A DNA stretch of 50,199 nucleotides from Candidatus Endomicrobiellum agilis (GCA_020328155.1 JAIXMX010000011.1:1-50199), one strand, 5' to 3'. Shown: positions 30,045 to 40,910, counted from the stretch's first letter. Program-made: numbers and translations. The notes: generated by a model not told the origin, from the letters alone.

Positions 30045-31409
30045 TTACACATTCATTGAAATTTTTGTAGGATACTTCCCGGTAAAACATGCTGTGCAGA
30101 AAACGTCGTTTTTTTTGTTACCGAAAGAACAAGCCTTAACAAGATTTTCTAAATTTAAAAAGGTTAAACTGTCAATATCCAAATATTTCCTTATTTTTTC
30201 CACAGAATTATTTGCAGCTATCAAATGTTCTTTGCTCGGGGTGTCAATTCCGTAATAACACGAGTCGGTTATAGTCGGACAGGAAAGGGCAAAGTGTATT
30301 TTCTTTGCTCCGGCGTCTTTTAAAATGTTTATTAATCTCTTTGAAGTGGTTCCTCTTACTATTGAATCGTCAATAAGCACTATTTCTTTGCCGCTTACAA
30401 CTTCTCCTATAGGGCGAAGTTTAAGCATTGCCGTTAAATTTCTTAAGTTTTGCGACGGTTTTATAAAAGATCTGCCGACGTAATGGTTTCTCATAAAACC
30501 GTTTTCAAAAAGTATGCCCGACGCCCTTGAAAATCCTAGTGCTGCAAAATAACCGGTATCGGGAACGGGCATAACAATATCAGCTTTTACACCTTTCATC
30601 TGTTGCGCAAGATATTCTCCCATTTTAACTCTCGCTTCTTTCACAGTTTGCTCAAACACTATGCTGTCAGGTCTTGAAAAATAAACCTGCTCAAAAATAC
30701 AGGTGTTTTGTTTTTTAGGTTTCTTATATATAAAAGATTCTTTAATCTGTCCGTTTTCTATGACGATAATTTCACCGGGACTTATATCCCTTATGTATTT
30801 GCCCCCTATAACTTCAATCGCGGCACTTTCCGAAGACATTACATATGAATTGCCTATTTTCCCTAAAACTAAAGGTCTAAAACCATTATTATCTCTCACG
30901 CCTATCAGAACTCTATCTTTGAGGATTACAAGTGAAAAGGCGCCTTCAAGTTTACGAACTGAATTTGCAACTATATCCGTAAGACTTCCTTTAGACATTG
31001 CGATAAGATGAAGCAGTATTTCGGTATCAGAAGTGTGGTTAAAAATTGCACCTTTTTTCAAAAGCATTTCTTTTATTTCAAAAAAATTCGTAATATTGCC
31101 GTTATGCGCCACAGAAATATTTCCATGAATGCAGCTTATCTGGAAAGGCTGGGCGTTTATTAAAGAACTCTTTGAAGAAGTCGTATAGCGAACATGTCCT
31201 ATAGCAGCAGTCCCAGGAAGTTTATTCAATAAAATTTCTTCATTGAAAATTCTTGAGACAAGTCCCATAGCTTTAAAAGTTCTCATCTTTTCTTTGCCGC
31301 TTATCGTAATGCCGGCAGACTCTTCCCCTCTATGCTGTAAAGTAAGAAGTCCCGCTGAAGCTAAAACAGCAGCATTTTCATTGTTTTCAACGCCAATTAT
31401 TCCACACAT
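30045..31409 (-). CDS. purF: Amidophosphoribosyltransferase (Fe-S type)
   Basis: The protein has 454 residues and performs the first committed step of purine synthesis, forming phosphoribosylamine from PRPP and glutamine. The nucleophile Cys2 directly follows Met (MCGIIGV), so there is no long propeptide. The PRPP-binding motif is VLIDDSIVRGTTSKR. Cysteines at CIFEQVYFSRPD, ALSCPTITDSC and VFCTACFTG match the four ligands of the Bacillus-type 4Fe-4S cluster, indicating the oxygen-sensitive class. ATG 31409 has AGAGG upstream. Confidence 0.97.
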   Translation of the reverse strand: MCGIIGVENNENAAVLASAGLLTLQHRGEESAGITISGKEKMRTFKAMGLVSRIFNEEILLNKLPGTAAIGHVRYTTSSKSSLINAQPFQISCIHGNISVAHNGNITNFFEIKEMLLKKGAIFNHTSDTEILLHLIAMSKGSLTDIVANSVRKLEGAFSLVILKDRVLIGVRDNNGFRPLVLGKIGNSYVMSSESAAIEVIGGKYIRDISPGEIIVIENGQIKESFIYKKPKKQNTCIFEQVYFSRPDSIVFEQTVKEARVKMGEYLAQQMKGVKADIVMPVPDTGYFAALGFSRASGILFENGFMRNHYVGRSFIKPSQNLRNLTAMLKLRPIGEVVSGKEIVLIDDSIVRGTTSKRLINILKDAGAKKIHFALSCPTITDSCYYGIDTPSKEHLIAANNSVEKIRKYLDIDSLTFLNLENLVKACSFGNKKNDVFCTACFTGKYPTKISMNV

Positions 31410-32508
31410 AGATAGTTGCCTCTTATTGTTATATAAAAAATTAAAAACGCCGACTTCTGTGCGTTTCTAAGCACATATCGGGTTTATTTTATTTCGTTTT
31501 TAACTTTGAAAACTAAAGAGCAGTTAACTAACAGTAACATCGTAATTTATATAGTACATTTAAACTGATGTTAATTCAAGTAGAGATTAAGGAATAGAAT
31601 TATGAATATGACCTTTTTGGCGCATACGATATCTCTTATTCTGAGCTTCTAACAGGCTCAAAGACGCTTTTAAGATAAGATTTCGCTTTCAATCAAGACG
31701 CCGCTCTGTTTTATTGCCGCTCTTTCAAGAGCTACAATGAAAGATTTTAAATGCTGTTTTCGGTACACTAAAGAGTAAAAATAACAATCAATACGCTAAA
31801 ACTGTATAAATGACAAGACAATTAAAAAGTCATAAAAACTCCTACTTTCCAAAACAAATATCCATCTATTTTTTAGTATTATTCTCAACCACAGCATCCA
31901 CACGATAAGAAATACAATTTAAATAACAAAACACGGCAAAATCGGAAAAACAAAATAAAACGCAAAAAGCCAAATATGCTTAAAATCTTTTGTCGCAAAA
32001 ACACTCTTTAAACTAATTAATAAAAGGATTCGTTTTTCTCTGTATGAAAATACTTCTTTTCATGGTAACCTATCTCGCTTTCTAATTCGTCTATCCTGCT
32101 TTCTAATTCGTTCAAAGCAGAACCTATAATATCAAAAACTTGCGTATAATCAGGAGCAAGTAAAGAAATGATAAATTTTAAAACAAAATAACCAGCAACA
32201 ACAAAAATAACAATACCAAAGACTAAAAATAAACAACTAAACTATTCAAATGTTTCGGTGACAACAATTATTTTAAATGACAGATTTTTATCAAATTTAC
32301 GTATTATTCAGATATGTAATTAAAATTGACGAGCGTTTTAATAGATAAGACTCCAACTTTTTGCTAATCTAATTAATCGCATTTTAACATTAGATATCGC
32401 TTTATCGGGACATTCTAATTCTCCGTACTGCTTCAAACTTTCTCTTTCCCCTATATTTTCTCTGCAAAAAAAAAGAAAATATCATTTTCACTTTCAACTT
32501 TTTAGTTT
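31410..32508. other. 1.1-kb gap between purF and the aminotransferase gene
   Basis: AT-rich. Apart from the membrane/coiled-coil frame at 32017-32240 nothing is clearly coding. A minus-strand stretch near 31690-31760 reads SFIVALERAAIKQSGVLIES before stops intervene, and could be a fragment of a lost gene. No RNA gene or terminator stands out. Confidence 0.35.
32017..32240 (-). pseudogene. Small membrane/coiled-coil ORF lacking a start codon
   Basis: An open frame ending at 32017 reads a membrane span (FGIVIFVVAGYFVLKFIISL) and then a short heptad-like helix (ALNELESRIDELESEIGY). No ATG, GTG or TTG starts this frame; it begins after a TAG. A shifted frame just upstream has a TTG start (MNSLVVYF) that would join it through a one-base slip. 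I read it as a small membrane protein gene broken by a frameshift, but initiation by an unusual codon cannot be excluded. Family unknown. Confidence 0.35.
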
Positions 32509-33645
32509 TTACATTGCCTTTAGCAGCACTTTTTCAACAGCCGCCGCCGCCTTTCCTTTTTCAATTTTCATGCCAAGTTCAATTAATACCATTTCAAGAC
32601 ATGTAAAACCTACGAGTAAGTCGGCTTTACCTATATAGCCCATATGCGCAAATCTTATAATTTTACCTTTCAAATCGCCCTGTCCGCCGGCAATCGATAC
32701 GCCGTATTTTTCTCTCAAAGTCTCAACTATCTCAACGCCAATTTCAACAGGAACCAAAGCGCTCGTAACAACTTCACACGGAACCTCGCCGAAAAGTTCC
32801 AAACCTAGAGCTTTCATTCCGCTTCTTGCGGCTTTCGCAAGGAGTCCGCATTCGTTCCATATATTTTCTAACCCTTTTTCCCTTATAAGTCTTATCGACT
32901 CCTGAAGAGCAACGATAAGAGTTATCGGCGGAGTAAAAGGAGTTTCGCTTAAAGCGTAAAATTTTTTATATTTTCTAACATCAAAATAGAATTTCGGAAG
33001 TTTTGAATTCTCAACAAGTTTCCAAGCCTTACCGCTCAACATTATAAAAGCAAGACCCGGAGCAAGCATAAAACCTTTCTGCGAAGCGGAGACCGTTGCA
33101 TCAACTTTCCACTCGTCCGCCCTAAACTCCTGACCCACAAGTCCCGAAATTGCATCGACAACTAAAACGGCGTTTGTCTTTGAAACTATTTCGCCGATGG
33201 TTTTAATATCATTTGCAACGCCTGTCGATGTCTCGACAAATGTCGTATAAACAGCCTTGACATCAGGATTTTCTCTGAGCGCTTTTTCTATTTCGGCAGG
33301 CTTTACGGCTTTTCCCCATTCGACGGAAACAGAAACAACTTCCATTCCGTATTCTTGCGCTATTTCTATCCATCTACAGCCAAAAATCCCGCAGCTTGCA
33401 ACTATAATTCTATCTCCCGGACTTAAAAGATTTGCGACAGTCGCTTCCATCGCACCTGTTCCCGAAGAAGCCAGCGCGTACACTTCATTTTCAGTCTGAA
33501 AAATATATTTTAAACCTTTAGCAATGTCTCTATAAACTGCCGCAAACTCGCCCGTCCTGTGATGAAATACCGGCAATGCTTCCTTAAGAGCAATCTCAGG
33601 TGGAACTGGGACAGGTCCCGGCGTCAGAAGGTAATGTTTCGTCAT
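32509..33645 (-). CDS. Class V aminotransferase (serine-pyruvate/alanine-glyoxylate type)
   Basis: The protein has 378 residues and PLP-dependent fold type I. The N-terminal LLTPGPVPVPPEI, FHHRTGEFA, SSGTGAMEA and VVDAISGLVG are family motifs. The PLP lysine is in SASQKGFMLAPG. Members transfer amino groups between serine or alanine and glyoxylate or pyruvate. In anaerobes such proteins can act in serine synthesis, or as the large subunit of a soluble hydrogenase-associated protein in older annotations. The substrate is not decidable here. The start follows TAGGA and lies 10 bp after lon, so it is probably the last gene of the tig-clpP-clpX-lon unit. Confidence 0.9.
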   Translation of the reverse strand: MTKHYLLTPGPVPVPPEIALKEALPVFHHRTGEFAAVYRDIAKGLKYIFQTENEVYALASSGTGAMEATVANLLSPGDRIIVASCGIFGCRWIEIAQEYGMEVVSVSVEWGKAVKPAEIEKALRENPDVKAVYTTFVETSTGVANDIKTIGEIVSKTNAVLVVDAISGLVGQEFRADEWKVDATVSASQKGFMLAPGLAFIMLSGKAWKLVENSKLPKFYFDVRKYKKFYALSETPFTPPITLIVALQESIRLIREKGLENIWNECGLLAKAARSGMKALGLELFGEVPCEVVTSALVPVEIGVEIVETLREKYGVSIAGGQGDLKGKIIRFAHMGYIGKADLLVGFTCLEMVLIELGMKIEKGKAAAAVEKVLLKAM

Positions 33646-33655
33646 ATTCCATTTC

Positions 33656-36052
33656 CTACGTTCTTTTGTTCACTTTTATGTTTTTTCTATCTATGGGAAT
33701 CTGTTCTATCGTCAAAGAAATTACCTCATCCATATGGGAAACAGGTATCATCTGTAATCGCTTTCTCACGTCTTCAGGGATATCAACTAAATCTTTTTTA
33801 TTGCTTTCAGGAAATAACACCGTCTTTATTCCTTCCCTATCAGCGGCAAGAACTTTCTCTTTAAGCCCGCCGATACCAAGCACCCTACCTCTCAAAGTAA
33901 CTTCTCCGGTCATTGCAATTTTCTTCTTTATAGGCTTATTCATACATATCGAAGCGAGAGCCGTCGCCAAAGCAATTCCTGCGCTCGGGCCGTCTTTCGG
34001 TACCGCTCCTTCAGGCACATGCACATGAAAGTCTGTACTCGAAAACATACTCTCATCTATTGTCAGTTTTCGCGATGACGAACGGACATACGTCAAAGCG
34101 GCTTGTGCGGATTCTTTCATAACATCGCCTAGCTTTCCCGTGAGAACCAAAGAATTCTTGCCCCCCATCTTATTTACTTCTATCGTCAGCGTTTCACCGC
34201 CGAATTCTGTCCATGCAAGCCCCGTTGCCACACCGATATCATTTTCCGCTATTTTCTCCCTCTCATAATAAGCTACACCAAGATATTTATTCAGATTTTC
34301 AGGCGTAATTGTTATCGACTTCAACTCTTTGTTAAATTCAAGCTCTTTGGCAACTTTCCTGCAAAGATTTGCAATTTCTCTGCTTAAATTACGGACGCCC
34401 GCTTCATGCGTGTAGTTTTTAATAATAGCGTCAAGAGTGCCGTCCGCAAAAATAAACTCTTCCGGCTTTAATCCATGATCTTTTATCTGTTTAGGAACTA
34501 CAAAACCTTCAGCTATATGATATTTCTCGACATCCGTATAACTGGAAAACCTTATAAGTTCTAATCTGTCAAGCAGAGTGATGGGAATATTGTTTAAAGT
34601 ATTTGCTGTTGTTATGAACATAACATTTGACAAATCAAAATCCACATCAAGATAATGATCGCCAAAAGCATAATTCTGTTCCGGATCCAAAACTTCAAGC
34701 AGCGCCGAGGATGGATCGCCCCTCCAGTCAGAACCAATTTTATCTATTTCATCAAGAATAAATACGGGATTGTTTGACCCCGCTTTCTTCATCGATTGTA
34801 TAATTTTACCGGGCATTGAGCCTATATAAGTGCGCCTGTGCCCTCTTATTTCGGCTTCATCTCTTACGCCACCCATTGAAATTCTCACAAAGCTTCTTCC
34901 AAGACTTCTTGCGACGGATTTCGCAATAGAAGTTTTACCCACTCCGGGAGGTCCGATAAAACAGAGGATAGGACCTTTTATTTTCTGCACTCTTGATAAG
35001 ACCGCAAGATATTCCAAAACTCTGTCTTTAACCTTCTCAAGCCCATAGTGATCCTCGTCTAAAACTTCTTTAGCTCTCTTTAAGTCCAAATTGTCAGAAG
35101 TCGATTTCTCCCATGGCAAATCCAATATCCATTCAAGATACGTTCTTATAACCGTAGCTTCCGGAGACATCGGCATCATCTTTTCAAGTCTCGCTATTTC
35201 CTTATCCGCGGCACTTCTTACAGTCTGCGGCATTTTTGTTTTCTTAAGCTTGTTTTTCAACTCGTCAACGTCTTTTTGCGCATCATCTTTTTGCTTAAGT
35301 TCTTTTTGAATAGCTTTCATTTGTTCGGTAAGGTAATATTCTTTCTGCGTCTTTTCTATCTGGTTTCTCACCCTGCTTTGAATGCGTCTTTCAATATTTA
35401 ATATTTCTATTTCCGTGTTAAGTATCTTGACTATCTTCTCTAAACGCTCGACGGAATTCACAAGTTCAAGAACTGTTTGTTTGTCGTTGTTTTTTATTGC
35501 AAGGTGAGACGCTATTGTGTCTGCAAGTCTTGCGGGATCCGCAATATTGCTTACGGAAACAGAAATCTCTATAGGTATTCTGGGATTTAATTTAACATAC
35601 TGCTCAAAAAGACTGATAGCCTGCCTCATAATTGCTTCAACTTCAGGCATTTTTACAGTTTTCTCATCAAAAACTTTCAACCCAACTTCAATATAGCCTT
35701 TATTGCTCAACTTAAAATCCGTCCACTGCGCTCTGTTTATACCTTCAACAAGAGCTTTCAATGTGCCGTCAGGCATTTTCAATATTTGAAGCACTTCGCA
35801 AATGGTTCCTATATTATAAACGTCATTAGGCGTAGGATCTTCAATTTGAGTATTTTTCTGCGCAACAATAAAAATAAGTCTGTTTGTCGCCATAGATTCT
35901 TCCAAAGCCTTGATTGACTTTTCTCTGCCTATGGCAAGCGGCAGCACCATTGCCGGATACAAAATTATATCCCTCACTGGAAGAAGCGGAAGTACGTCAG
36001 GAATTTTGGGCGGTTCGTTTTTATCGCTACTGAGTCTATCCAGTTCGCTCAT
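33656..36052 (-). CDS. lon: ATP-dependent protease Lon
   Basis: The protein has 798 residues. It is a cytosolic AAA+ protease that degrades damaged and regulatory proteins. The N-terminal substrate-binding domain begins [20 protein letters not shown]. Walker A is [13 protein letters not shown] and Walker B is [12 protein letters not shown]. The C-terminal protease domain has the catalytic Ser in [15 protein letters not shown] and the Lys later in [12 protein letters not shown]. Its ATG overlaps the clpX stop (ATGA) with GAGGAG just upstream, so translation is coupled. Confidence 0.98.
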   Translation of the reverse strand: MSELDRLSSDKNEPPKIPDVLPLLPVRDIILYPAMVLPLAIGREKSIKALEESMATNRLIFIVAQKNTQIEDPTPNDVYNIGTICEVLQILKMPDGTLKALVEGINRAQWTDFKLSNKGYIEVGLKVFDEKTVKMPEVEAIMRQAISLFEQYVKLNPRIPIEISVSVSNIADPARLADTIASHLAIKNNDKQTVLELVNSVERLEKIVKILNTEIEILNIERRIQSRVRNQIEKTQKEYYLTEQMKAIQKELKQKDDAQKDVDELKNKLKKTKMPQTVRSAADKEIARLEKMMPMSPEATVIRTYLEWILDLPWEKSTSDNLDLKRAKEVLDEDHYGLEKVKDRVLEYLAVLSRVQKIKGPILCFIGPPGVGKTSIAKSVARSLGRSFVRISMGGVRDEAEIRGHRRTYIGSMPGKIIQSMKKAGSNNPVFILDEIDKIGSDWRGDPSSALLEVLDPEQNYAFGDHYLDVDFDLSNVMFITTANTLNNIPITLLDRLELIRFSSYTDVEKYHIAEGFVVPKQIKDHGLKPEEFIFADGTLDAIIKNYTHEAGVRNLSREIANLCRKVAKELEFNKELKSITITPENLNKYLGVAYYEREKIAENDIGVATGLAWTEFGGETLTIEVNKMGGKNSLVLTGKLGDVMKESAQAALTYVRSSSRKLTIDESMFSSTDFHVHVPEGAVPKDGPSAGIALATALASICMNKPIKKKIAMTGEVTLRGRVLGIGGLKEKVLAADREGIKTVLFPESNKKDLVDIPEDVRKRLQMIPVSHMDEVISLTIEQIPIDRKNIKVNKRT

Positions 36053-37299
36053 GCAGTCTCCTCTGTGCCTTTTTTATATATAAATTTCGGCATTTCTTTT
36101 TTTAATACGGTTTCAGCCGTAACTATGCTTTTTACGACTGAAGCATCATCTGGAATACCAAACATCGCATCAAGCAGTATATTTTCTATAATTGATCTCA
36201 AACCTCTCGCTCCTGAACCTTTTTTTAAAGCTTCATCCGCTATTTTTTCCAAAGCCTCTTTCTCAAATTTAAGTTCAACGTTTTCAAACTGAAACATTTT
36301 TTGATATTGTTTTACTAGAGCGTTTTTTGGCTTTGTTAAAATATGCACCAGATCCGCCGCCGACAAACGTTCTAACGTTGAAATCACGGGAACTCTTCCT
36401 ATAAATTCCGGTATAAGACCAAATTTTATTAAGTCTTCGCTTTCGACTCTGGAAAGCGCATAATCTGCATTTTTCAAATTGTCTCTGTTATCCGCGCCGT
36501 CCGTTATAAAACCCAAAGTCTTTTTTGATAAACGTTTCTCTATTATTTTTTCAAGTCCGTCAAAAGCGCCGCCACATATAAAAAGAATGTCCGTAGTATC
36601 TATTCTTAGATATTCCTGTTGCGGATGCTTCCTTCCGCCTTGAGGAGAAACATTTGCGACAGTTCCCTCAAGAATTTTTAAAAGAGCCTGTTGAACACCT
36701 TCGCCGGAAACGTCTCTTGTAATGGACGGGGTATCGGACTTTCTTGAAATCTTATCTATTTCATCAATATAAATTATACCTTTTTCCGCTTTTCTTATAT
36801 TAAAATTCGCATTTTGTATAAGCCTTAAAAGTATATTTTCAACATCCTCTCCGACATATCCTGCTTCCGTCAAAGCAGTCGCATCGGAAATAGCAAATGG
36901 AACGTCAAGTATTCTCGCCAGTGTCTGAGCTAAAAGAGTTTTGCCCGTTCCTGTAGGACCTATAAGTAAAATATTGGATTTTTGAAGTTCAACATCGTCT
37001 TCTGATATAGCGTCGACGGACGATTCTAATCTTTTATAATGATTATATACGGCAACAGACAAAGCTTTCTTTGCGTGATCCTGCCCTATGACGTAAGCGT
37101 CAAGAAAGTTTTTTATTTCGCTTGGCTTAGGCAGTTCTAAAATGGCCTCTTTCGATTCTTTTTTATTTAAATCGTCGAAAAACTCTAGCGAACGCCTCGT
37201 GCATTCTTCGCAAATATAAATATCGTTTCCCCCAATTAATTTATGAGGATAACCTCTGTTGCAGAATACGCAGTGCTTTTCGCCCAAATTATTTTCCAT
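36049..37299 (-). CDS. clpX: ATP-dependent Clp protease ATPase subunit ClpX
   Basis: The protein has 416 residues and unfolds substrates and feeds them to ClpP. The N-terminal zinc-binding dimerisation domain has C10, C13, C30 and C33 (HCVFC, ICEEC). Walker A is [13 protein letters not shown] and Walker B is [11 protein letters not shown]. The IGF-type ClpP-docking loop appears as LGFITDG, which keeps the hydrophobic tripeptide in slightly altered form. AGAGGA precedes ATG 37299. Located between clpP and lon. Confidence 0.98.
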   Translation of the reverse strand: MENNLGEKHCVFCNRGYPHKLIGGNDIYICEECTRRSLEFFDDLNKKESKEAILELPKPSEIKNFLDAYVIGQDHAKKALSVAVYNHYKRLESSVDAISEDDVELQKSNILLIGPTGTGKTLLAQTLARILDVPFAISDATALTEAGYVGEDVENILLRLIQNANFNIRKAEKGIIYIDEIDKISRKSDTPSITRDVSGEGVQQALLKILEGTVANVSPQGGRKHPQQEYLRIDTTDILFICGGAFDGLEKIIEKRLSKKTLGFITDGADNRDNLKNADYALSRVESEDLIKFGLIPEFIGRVPVISTLERLSAADLVHILTKPKNALVKQYQKMFQFENVELKFEKEALEKIADEALKKGSGARGLRSIIENILLDAMFGIPDDASVVKSIVTAETVLKKEMPKFIYKKGTEETA

Positions 37300-37365
37300 T
37301 GTATTCCTCTGCTCCTTGCAATCGTTGCAAATTTATTACGGCGCCGCTTTTAATTACGACTAACG

Positions 37366-37974
37366 CTATTTTAAACTGACCACCACTTCGTCAATAAGAC
37401 CATAGTCTTTTGCTTCGTGCGCCGACATATAATAATTTCTGTCGGTGTCTTTCAATACTTGTTCTGTCGTTTTTCCAGTATGCTTTGCAATTATTTTTGA
37501 AAGTTTTTGCTTCGTATAGACAAGTTCTTTTGTTTCTATATCAATATCAGAAACCGTCCCCGATAAGCCGCCGCCGTAAATTAAAGGTTGGTGTATCATT
37601 ATGCGGGAATGCGTCAAAGCATATCTTTTGCCTTTTGTTCCCGCTGCAAGTAAAACAGCTCCAAAAGACATCGCCATACCCATACAAATTGTGGTTATCG
37701 GACTTTTTATAAATTGCATAGTATCATAAACTGCAAGTCCGGCAGTAACCATCCCGCCAGGCGAATTGATGTATAAACTTATATCTTTTCCTTGATCTTC
37801 TGAATCTAAATATAAAAGCTGCGCTATTAAAACATTGGCAGAATCGGTGGTAACGGCTCCATCTTGACCTCCGACAAAAATAATTCTGTCTTTGAGAAGT
37901 CTCGAATACAAATCATACGTTACGGCAGCTCCTTGATTCCATCTTTCTATTACTGTGGGTATTAGTGACGGCAC
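37366..37974 (-). CDS. clpP: ATP-dependent Clp protease proteolytic subunit ClpP
   Basis: The protein has 202 residues and forms the 14-subunit serine protease chamber. The catalytic Ser lies in GMAMSFGAVLLAAGT, the His in HSRIMIHQP, and the Asp in the DIDIETKEL region. In the Ser motif the usual AAS is MS-F here. I placed the start at GTG 37974 because GGAGG stands 5 bases before it and the protein then begins like other ClpPs (PSLIPTVIERW). A longer open frame from GTG 38016 would add 14 unusual residues. Confidence 0.96.
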   Translation of the reverse strand: MPSLIPTVIERWNQGAAVTYDLYSRLLKDRIIFVGGQDGAVTTDSANVLIAQLLYLDSEDQGKDISLYINSPGGMVTAGLAVYDTMQFIKSPITTICMGMAMSFGAVLLAAGTKGKRYALTHSRIMIHQPLIYGGGLSGTVSDIDIETKELVYTKQKLSKIIAKHTGKTTEQVLKDTDRNYYMSAHEAKDYGLIDEVVVSLK

Positions 37975-38097
37975 CTCTTCCTCCAAACGACGTAAATACT
38001 TGACACTTGCAAACACATCGTAGAAATTTATGCGGTTTTCGTTAACTCGAGCTTTCCATACAATGACAAAAGCAGCGGGTTTTGCTTTACAAAGGTT

Positions 38098-39438
38098 TTA
38101 TTTTTCATCCCAGTCTTTCTCTAACAGCATATCTTTTTCTTCAGTTTTGATATCTGCGCTGCCAAGCAAAAACCTGAAGAGCTTTTGTTCTTTTAACGAA
38201 AGCATCACACTTTCTTTTTTTTCCGTAAAATATTTATCAACCACATTTTCTTTACCCGGATTTGAAGTCTTCATCTTATTTTTCTCTTCCTCAATATCAG
38301 CGTCGTTTACTGTAAGATTTTCATTTGTACATATAGTATCCAGAATATAAGAAAGTCTTACTTTTCTTTCCGCTTCTTCTTTAAATTTTTCCTTTCCGAG
38401 TTCAATTTGTTCTTCAACATACTCGGCGGAAGCACCTTGACTTTTCATATAGCTTTTCATTTTTTCAATCAAAGATTCTCTATATTTCGCAATTAAACAC
38501 TGCGGAACCTCAAACTTATTTTTCTCGAGCAAATAGTCGACAATCTGTTTCTCAACGTCTATGTCCTGCCGATGTTTTTCTTTGGCTTCCATACTTTCTC
38601 TCAGTTTTGTTTTTAAATCTTCAAGATTTTCAGTTTCAATATCTTTTGCAAAATCATCGTTGAGTTCCGGAAGTTTTTTTTCTTTTATTTCAAGCACCTT
38701 CGTTTTAAATGTTATAGTTTTTCCCGCTAAAGTTTTATTGGGATAATCTGCAGGATACTCGACCTTTACATCTTTTTCGTCGCCTATTTTTGAACCTTTT
38801 AAAGCTTTTTTAAATTCTTTAACTATGTTGCTTGAACTTAAATCGAGAATATGGTTTTTCGCCGTAATTTCAGGAAGCGCTTTGCCGTCGGCGGCAAAAG
38901 CATTATAATCAACGTAAACAAAACTCTTTTCCGCAACTTCGCCGGATTTAGAGGAAACAAGTTTTGCGTTTTTTTCTCTTAAAAATTCAAGACTCTGTTC
39001 CAAATTTTTACTAGTAACTTTAAAAACTTCTTTTTTCACCGGAATGCCTTTATAATCCTTTATATCGATTTTTGGATGGCGTTCCGCAGTAAAACGATAT
39101 TTTAGAGTTTGTCCGAGTTCATAATTAAATTCTTCGACAACCGGCACGTCAATCGAAGCGAACTTCTCTTTTTTAAGAGCGTTTAAAACGGTCTTTTTGA
39201 TAATGTTTTCTACAGCTCTATCTTTAGCTTCGCCGACAAACTTCTGCTTGACAATACCCATCGGGACTTTGCCATGCCGAAATCCGTCGATTTTTACCTG
39301 TTGCTGTATCCAGTCAAAAGCAGATTTAATTTCATCTGTCGCAATATTTTCTGGAACTTCAACATCTACAGTTATAGAACATAATTTTTCGTCAACAACC
39401 GTGGACTTAAAATCAATTATTTTATTTTCCTGAACCAT
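38098..39438 (-). CDS. tig: Trigger factor
   Basis: The protein has 446 residues. It is a ribosome-bound chaperone for nascent chains. The N-terminal ribosome-binding domain contains the GFRHGKVPMGIVKQKF segment (family signature GFRxGKxP). The central FKBP-like isomerase domain is weakly conserved (VYVDYNAFAADGK), and the C-terminal part is a long charged helical domain. ATG 39438 has AGAGG upstream. Order tig-clpP-clpX-lon is the widespread bacterial arrangement. Confidence 0.95.
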   Translation of the reverse strand: MVQENKIIDFKSTVVDEKLCSITVDVEVPENIATDEIKSAFDWIQQQVKIDGFRHGKVPMGIVKQKFVGEAKDRAVENIIKKTVLNALKKEKFASIDVPVVEEFNYELGQTLKYRFTAERHPKIDIKDYKGIPVKKEVFKVTSKNLEQSLEFLREKNAKLVSSKSGEVAEKSFVYVDYNAFAADGKALPEITAKNHILDLSSSNIVKEFKKALKGSKIGDEKDVKVEYPADYPNKTLAGKTITFKTKVLEIKEKKLPELNDDFAKDIETENLEDLKTKLRESMEAKEKHRQDIDVEKQIVDYLLEKNKFEVPQCLIAKYRESLIEKMKSYMKSQGASAEYVEEQIELGKEKFKEEAERKVRLSYILDTICTNENLTVNDADIEEEKNKMKTSNPGKENVVDKYFTEKKESVMLSLKEQKLFRFLLGSADIKTEEKDMLLEKDWDEK

Positions 39439-39793
39439 TTACTTTTCCTCTTTATTTAACACAAACACTATTTGCCATGCCGGAAACCGCGACTGCCGAC
39501 TTTCTTGTCGTTATTTCCGGATAAACTCAGCCGGATATCAATAGGAGTTGCCATCGTTTGTTTTTTTAGCGATAACCTTATAAATAAGGTACACCGCCGC
39601 TCAAATCCGCTTAAACCGACAAATTTGCACACTTTATTTAGATTTAGTAAGGCAGCAAATAACGCGGGCAGGGTTGAATGCCGAAAGCGGAAATAACAAC
39701 ACGCCTTTTCGCTTCCTTTCTACTTGACTTGCGGAAAGAGAAGAAATGAAAAAGACGACATTGCTTAAGACAGCAGCAAAAAACTTATGCATA
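39439..39793. other. Gap upstream of tig
   Basis: A 355-bp stretch between tRNA-Leu and tig on the minus strand, slightly GC-richer than other gaps. A plus-strand frame of about 74 codons is arginine/lysine-rich and has no ribosome site or family match. A tig promoter should lie here, but I cannot pick one with confidence. Confidence 0.35.
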
Positions 39794-39875
39794 TGCGGAC
39801 GGAGGGATTTGAACCCCCATACCTTGCGGTATATGGTCCTAAGCCATACGCGTCTGCCAATTCCGCCACGCCCGC
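39794..39875 (-). tRNA. tRNA-Leu (anticodon TAG)
   Basis: A class II tRNA of 82 nt. The acceptor GCGGGCG pairs with CGTCCGC (one G-T), the anticodon stem TATGG/CCATA encloses loop CTTAGGA, and there is a long variable arm (TACC GCAA GGTA). The T arm is GGGGG TTCAAAT CCCTC (one G-T). CCA is not encoded. Confidence 0.92.
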
Positions 39876-39901
39876 ATTTAAGTAATCAAAACAAATAAAT
39901 A

Positions 39902-39974
39902 TGCGCTGCATAGGAGTTGAACCTATAATCTAACGATTAAGAGTCGTTTGCTCTACCAATTGAGCTAGCAGCGC
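39902..39974 (-). tRNA. tRNA-Lys (anticodon CTT)
   Basis: Complete cloverleaf. The acceptor GCGCTGC pairs perfectly with GCAGCGC, discriminator A. The anticodon stem AACGA/TCGTT encloses loop CTCTTAA, and the T arm is ATAGG TTCAACT CCTAT. CCA is not encoded. It lies 26 bp from tRNA-Leu, likely one transcript. Confidence 0.93.
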
Positions 39975-40879
39975 ATTATAAGCAAAATACAAGCTAGCTA
40001 CGCTTTAAAAAAGGATTTTAACAAACTATAATTGAAAAATCAATTATAATAACGAGCTGTGTTTATGTAAAAAGACACCAAAAATATAACACTTTAACTC
40101 AGCTCTTTACAAATTTAACTTTTTTAATCCTGTTTTAATTTTTTTCTTCTTTTATATCGGGCTATTCAAAAAAAGTTCTTTATAAATAAGAGAATTTTTA
40201 ATTTATGGTTTTTAATAGGACAAAGCCAACGTCTGGAAGCATAAATCCGCGTGAATTACAACGGAACTTTTTAGAAAGAGGTTTTGATGAAATGTATTAA
40301 TCCTGTTTCAATTTTTAGTAAGAAATACAATAAATACCAACTTTTTGGTTGCGGTAAGTGCCTTTGTTGCCGAATGCAACGCAGTTCCGAGCGGTTGTTG
40401 CAAATATAGCGTGAGAGCAGACTTCACAGGAATAATTTGTCCATAATGCTGACTTACAAAAACGATTGTCTGCCGAAACGGAACAGTCTTCGCAAATCTG
40501 ACGCATAGAACTTTCTTAATCGTTATAAATAATATGTTAAACCATGCAAACACTTATATTATATGCATGGTGAATATGGCGCACTTTACATGGCAGCCCT
40601 CACTATCGTATTGCTCTTTTTAATGCTTTTACTTATGATTTACCTAAAGCTGTGATTATCATTCGGTGATTGTCAAATCCTAAGTTTCTTCTTATATCTT
40701 CCTTTTTTAATGCGTTTATTCAAATCTATACAAACATATTATGGCGTTAACAAATAGAGCTAAATCTTTTTCCATCGCTGTTCTGGGATGACTCAAATAA
40801 ACTGAAAACACATATGTAACCTGTTATAAACGCGCGGTTAGAAAAACGCCGTTGACACTATAATTCTACACGGCATAAT
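39975..40879. other. 900-bp gap downstream of hydG
   Basis: AT-rich. It contains an imperfect repeat of about 20 bp (AATCCTGTTT followed by T/C AATTTTT) near 40125 and 40305, and a minus-strand cysteine-rich frame at 40315-40506. A minus-strand stretch near 40640-40680 reads GFDNHRMIITALGKS before a stop, probably a fragment of a lost gene. No RNA gene seen. Confidence 0.35.
40315..40506 (-). CDS. Small cysteine-rich ORF, 63 residues, possible fragment
   Basis: Eight cysteines in 63 residues: C5, C8, C17, C27, C30, C42 and C60 are in the clear core, in pairs such as ICEDC and SCEVC. This pattern could bind metal or form disulfides. There is no signal peptide from ATG 40506. An AAGAAAG lies about 5 bases upstream as a weak ribosome site. 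I do not recognise a family. It may be a piece of a larger cysteine-repeat protein gene, since the region is otherwise decayed. Confidence 0.25.
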   Translation of the reverse strand: MRQICEDCSVSADNRFCKSALWTNYSCEVCSHAIFATTARNCVAFGNKGTYRNQKVGIYCISY

Positions 40880-40910
40880 AAAACGGCTAAATTTTTCAAA
40901 TAGCCGTTTT
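40880..40910 (-). terminator. Rho-independent-type terminator after hydG
   Basis: On the minus strand a perfect 10-bp stem (AAAACGGCTA with TAGCCGTTTT) has an 11-base loop and is followed by ATTAT. It lies about 33 bp past the hydG stop. The stem is symmetrical and could also act in the other direction. Confidence 0.7.

Noticed and set aside
39472-39696. Plus-strand 74-codon frame upstream of tig
   Set aside because: No ribosome site, basic low-complexity translation, and likely antisense to the tig leader.
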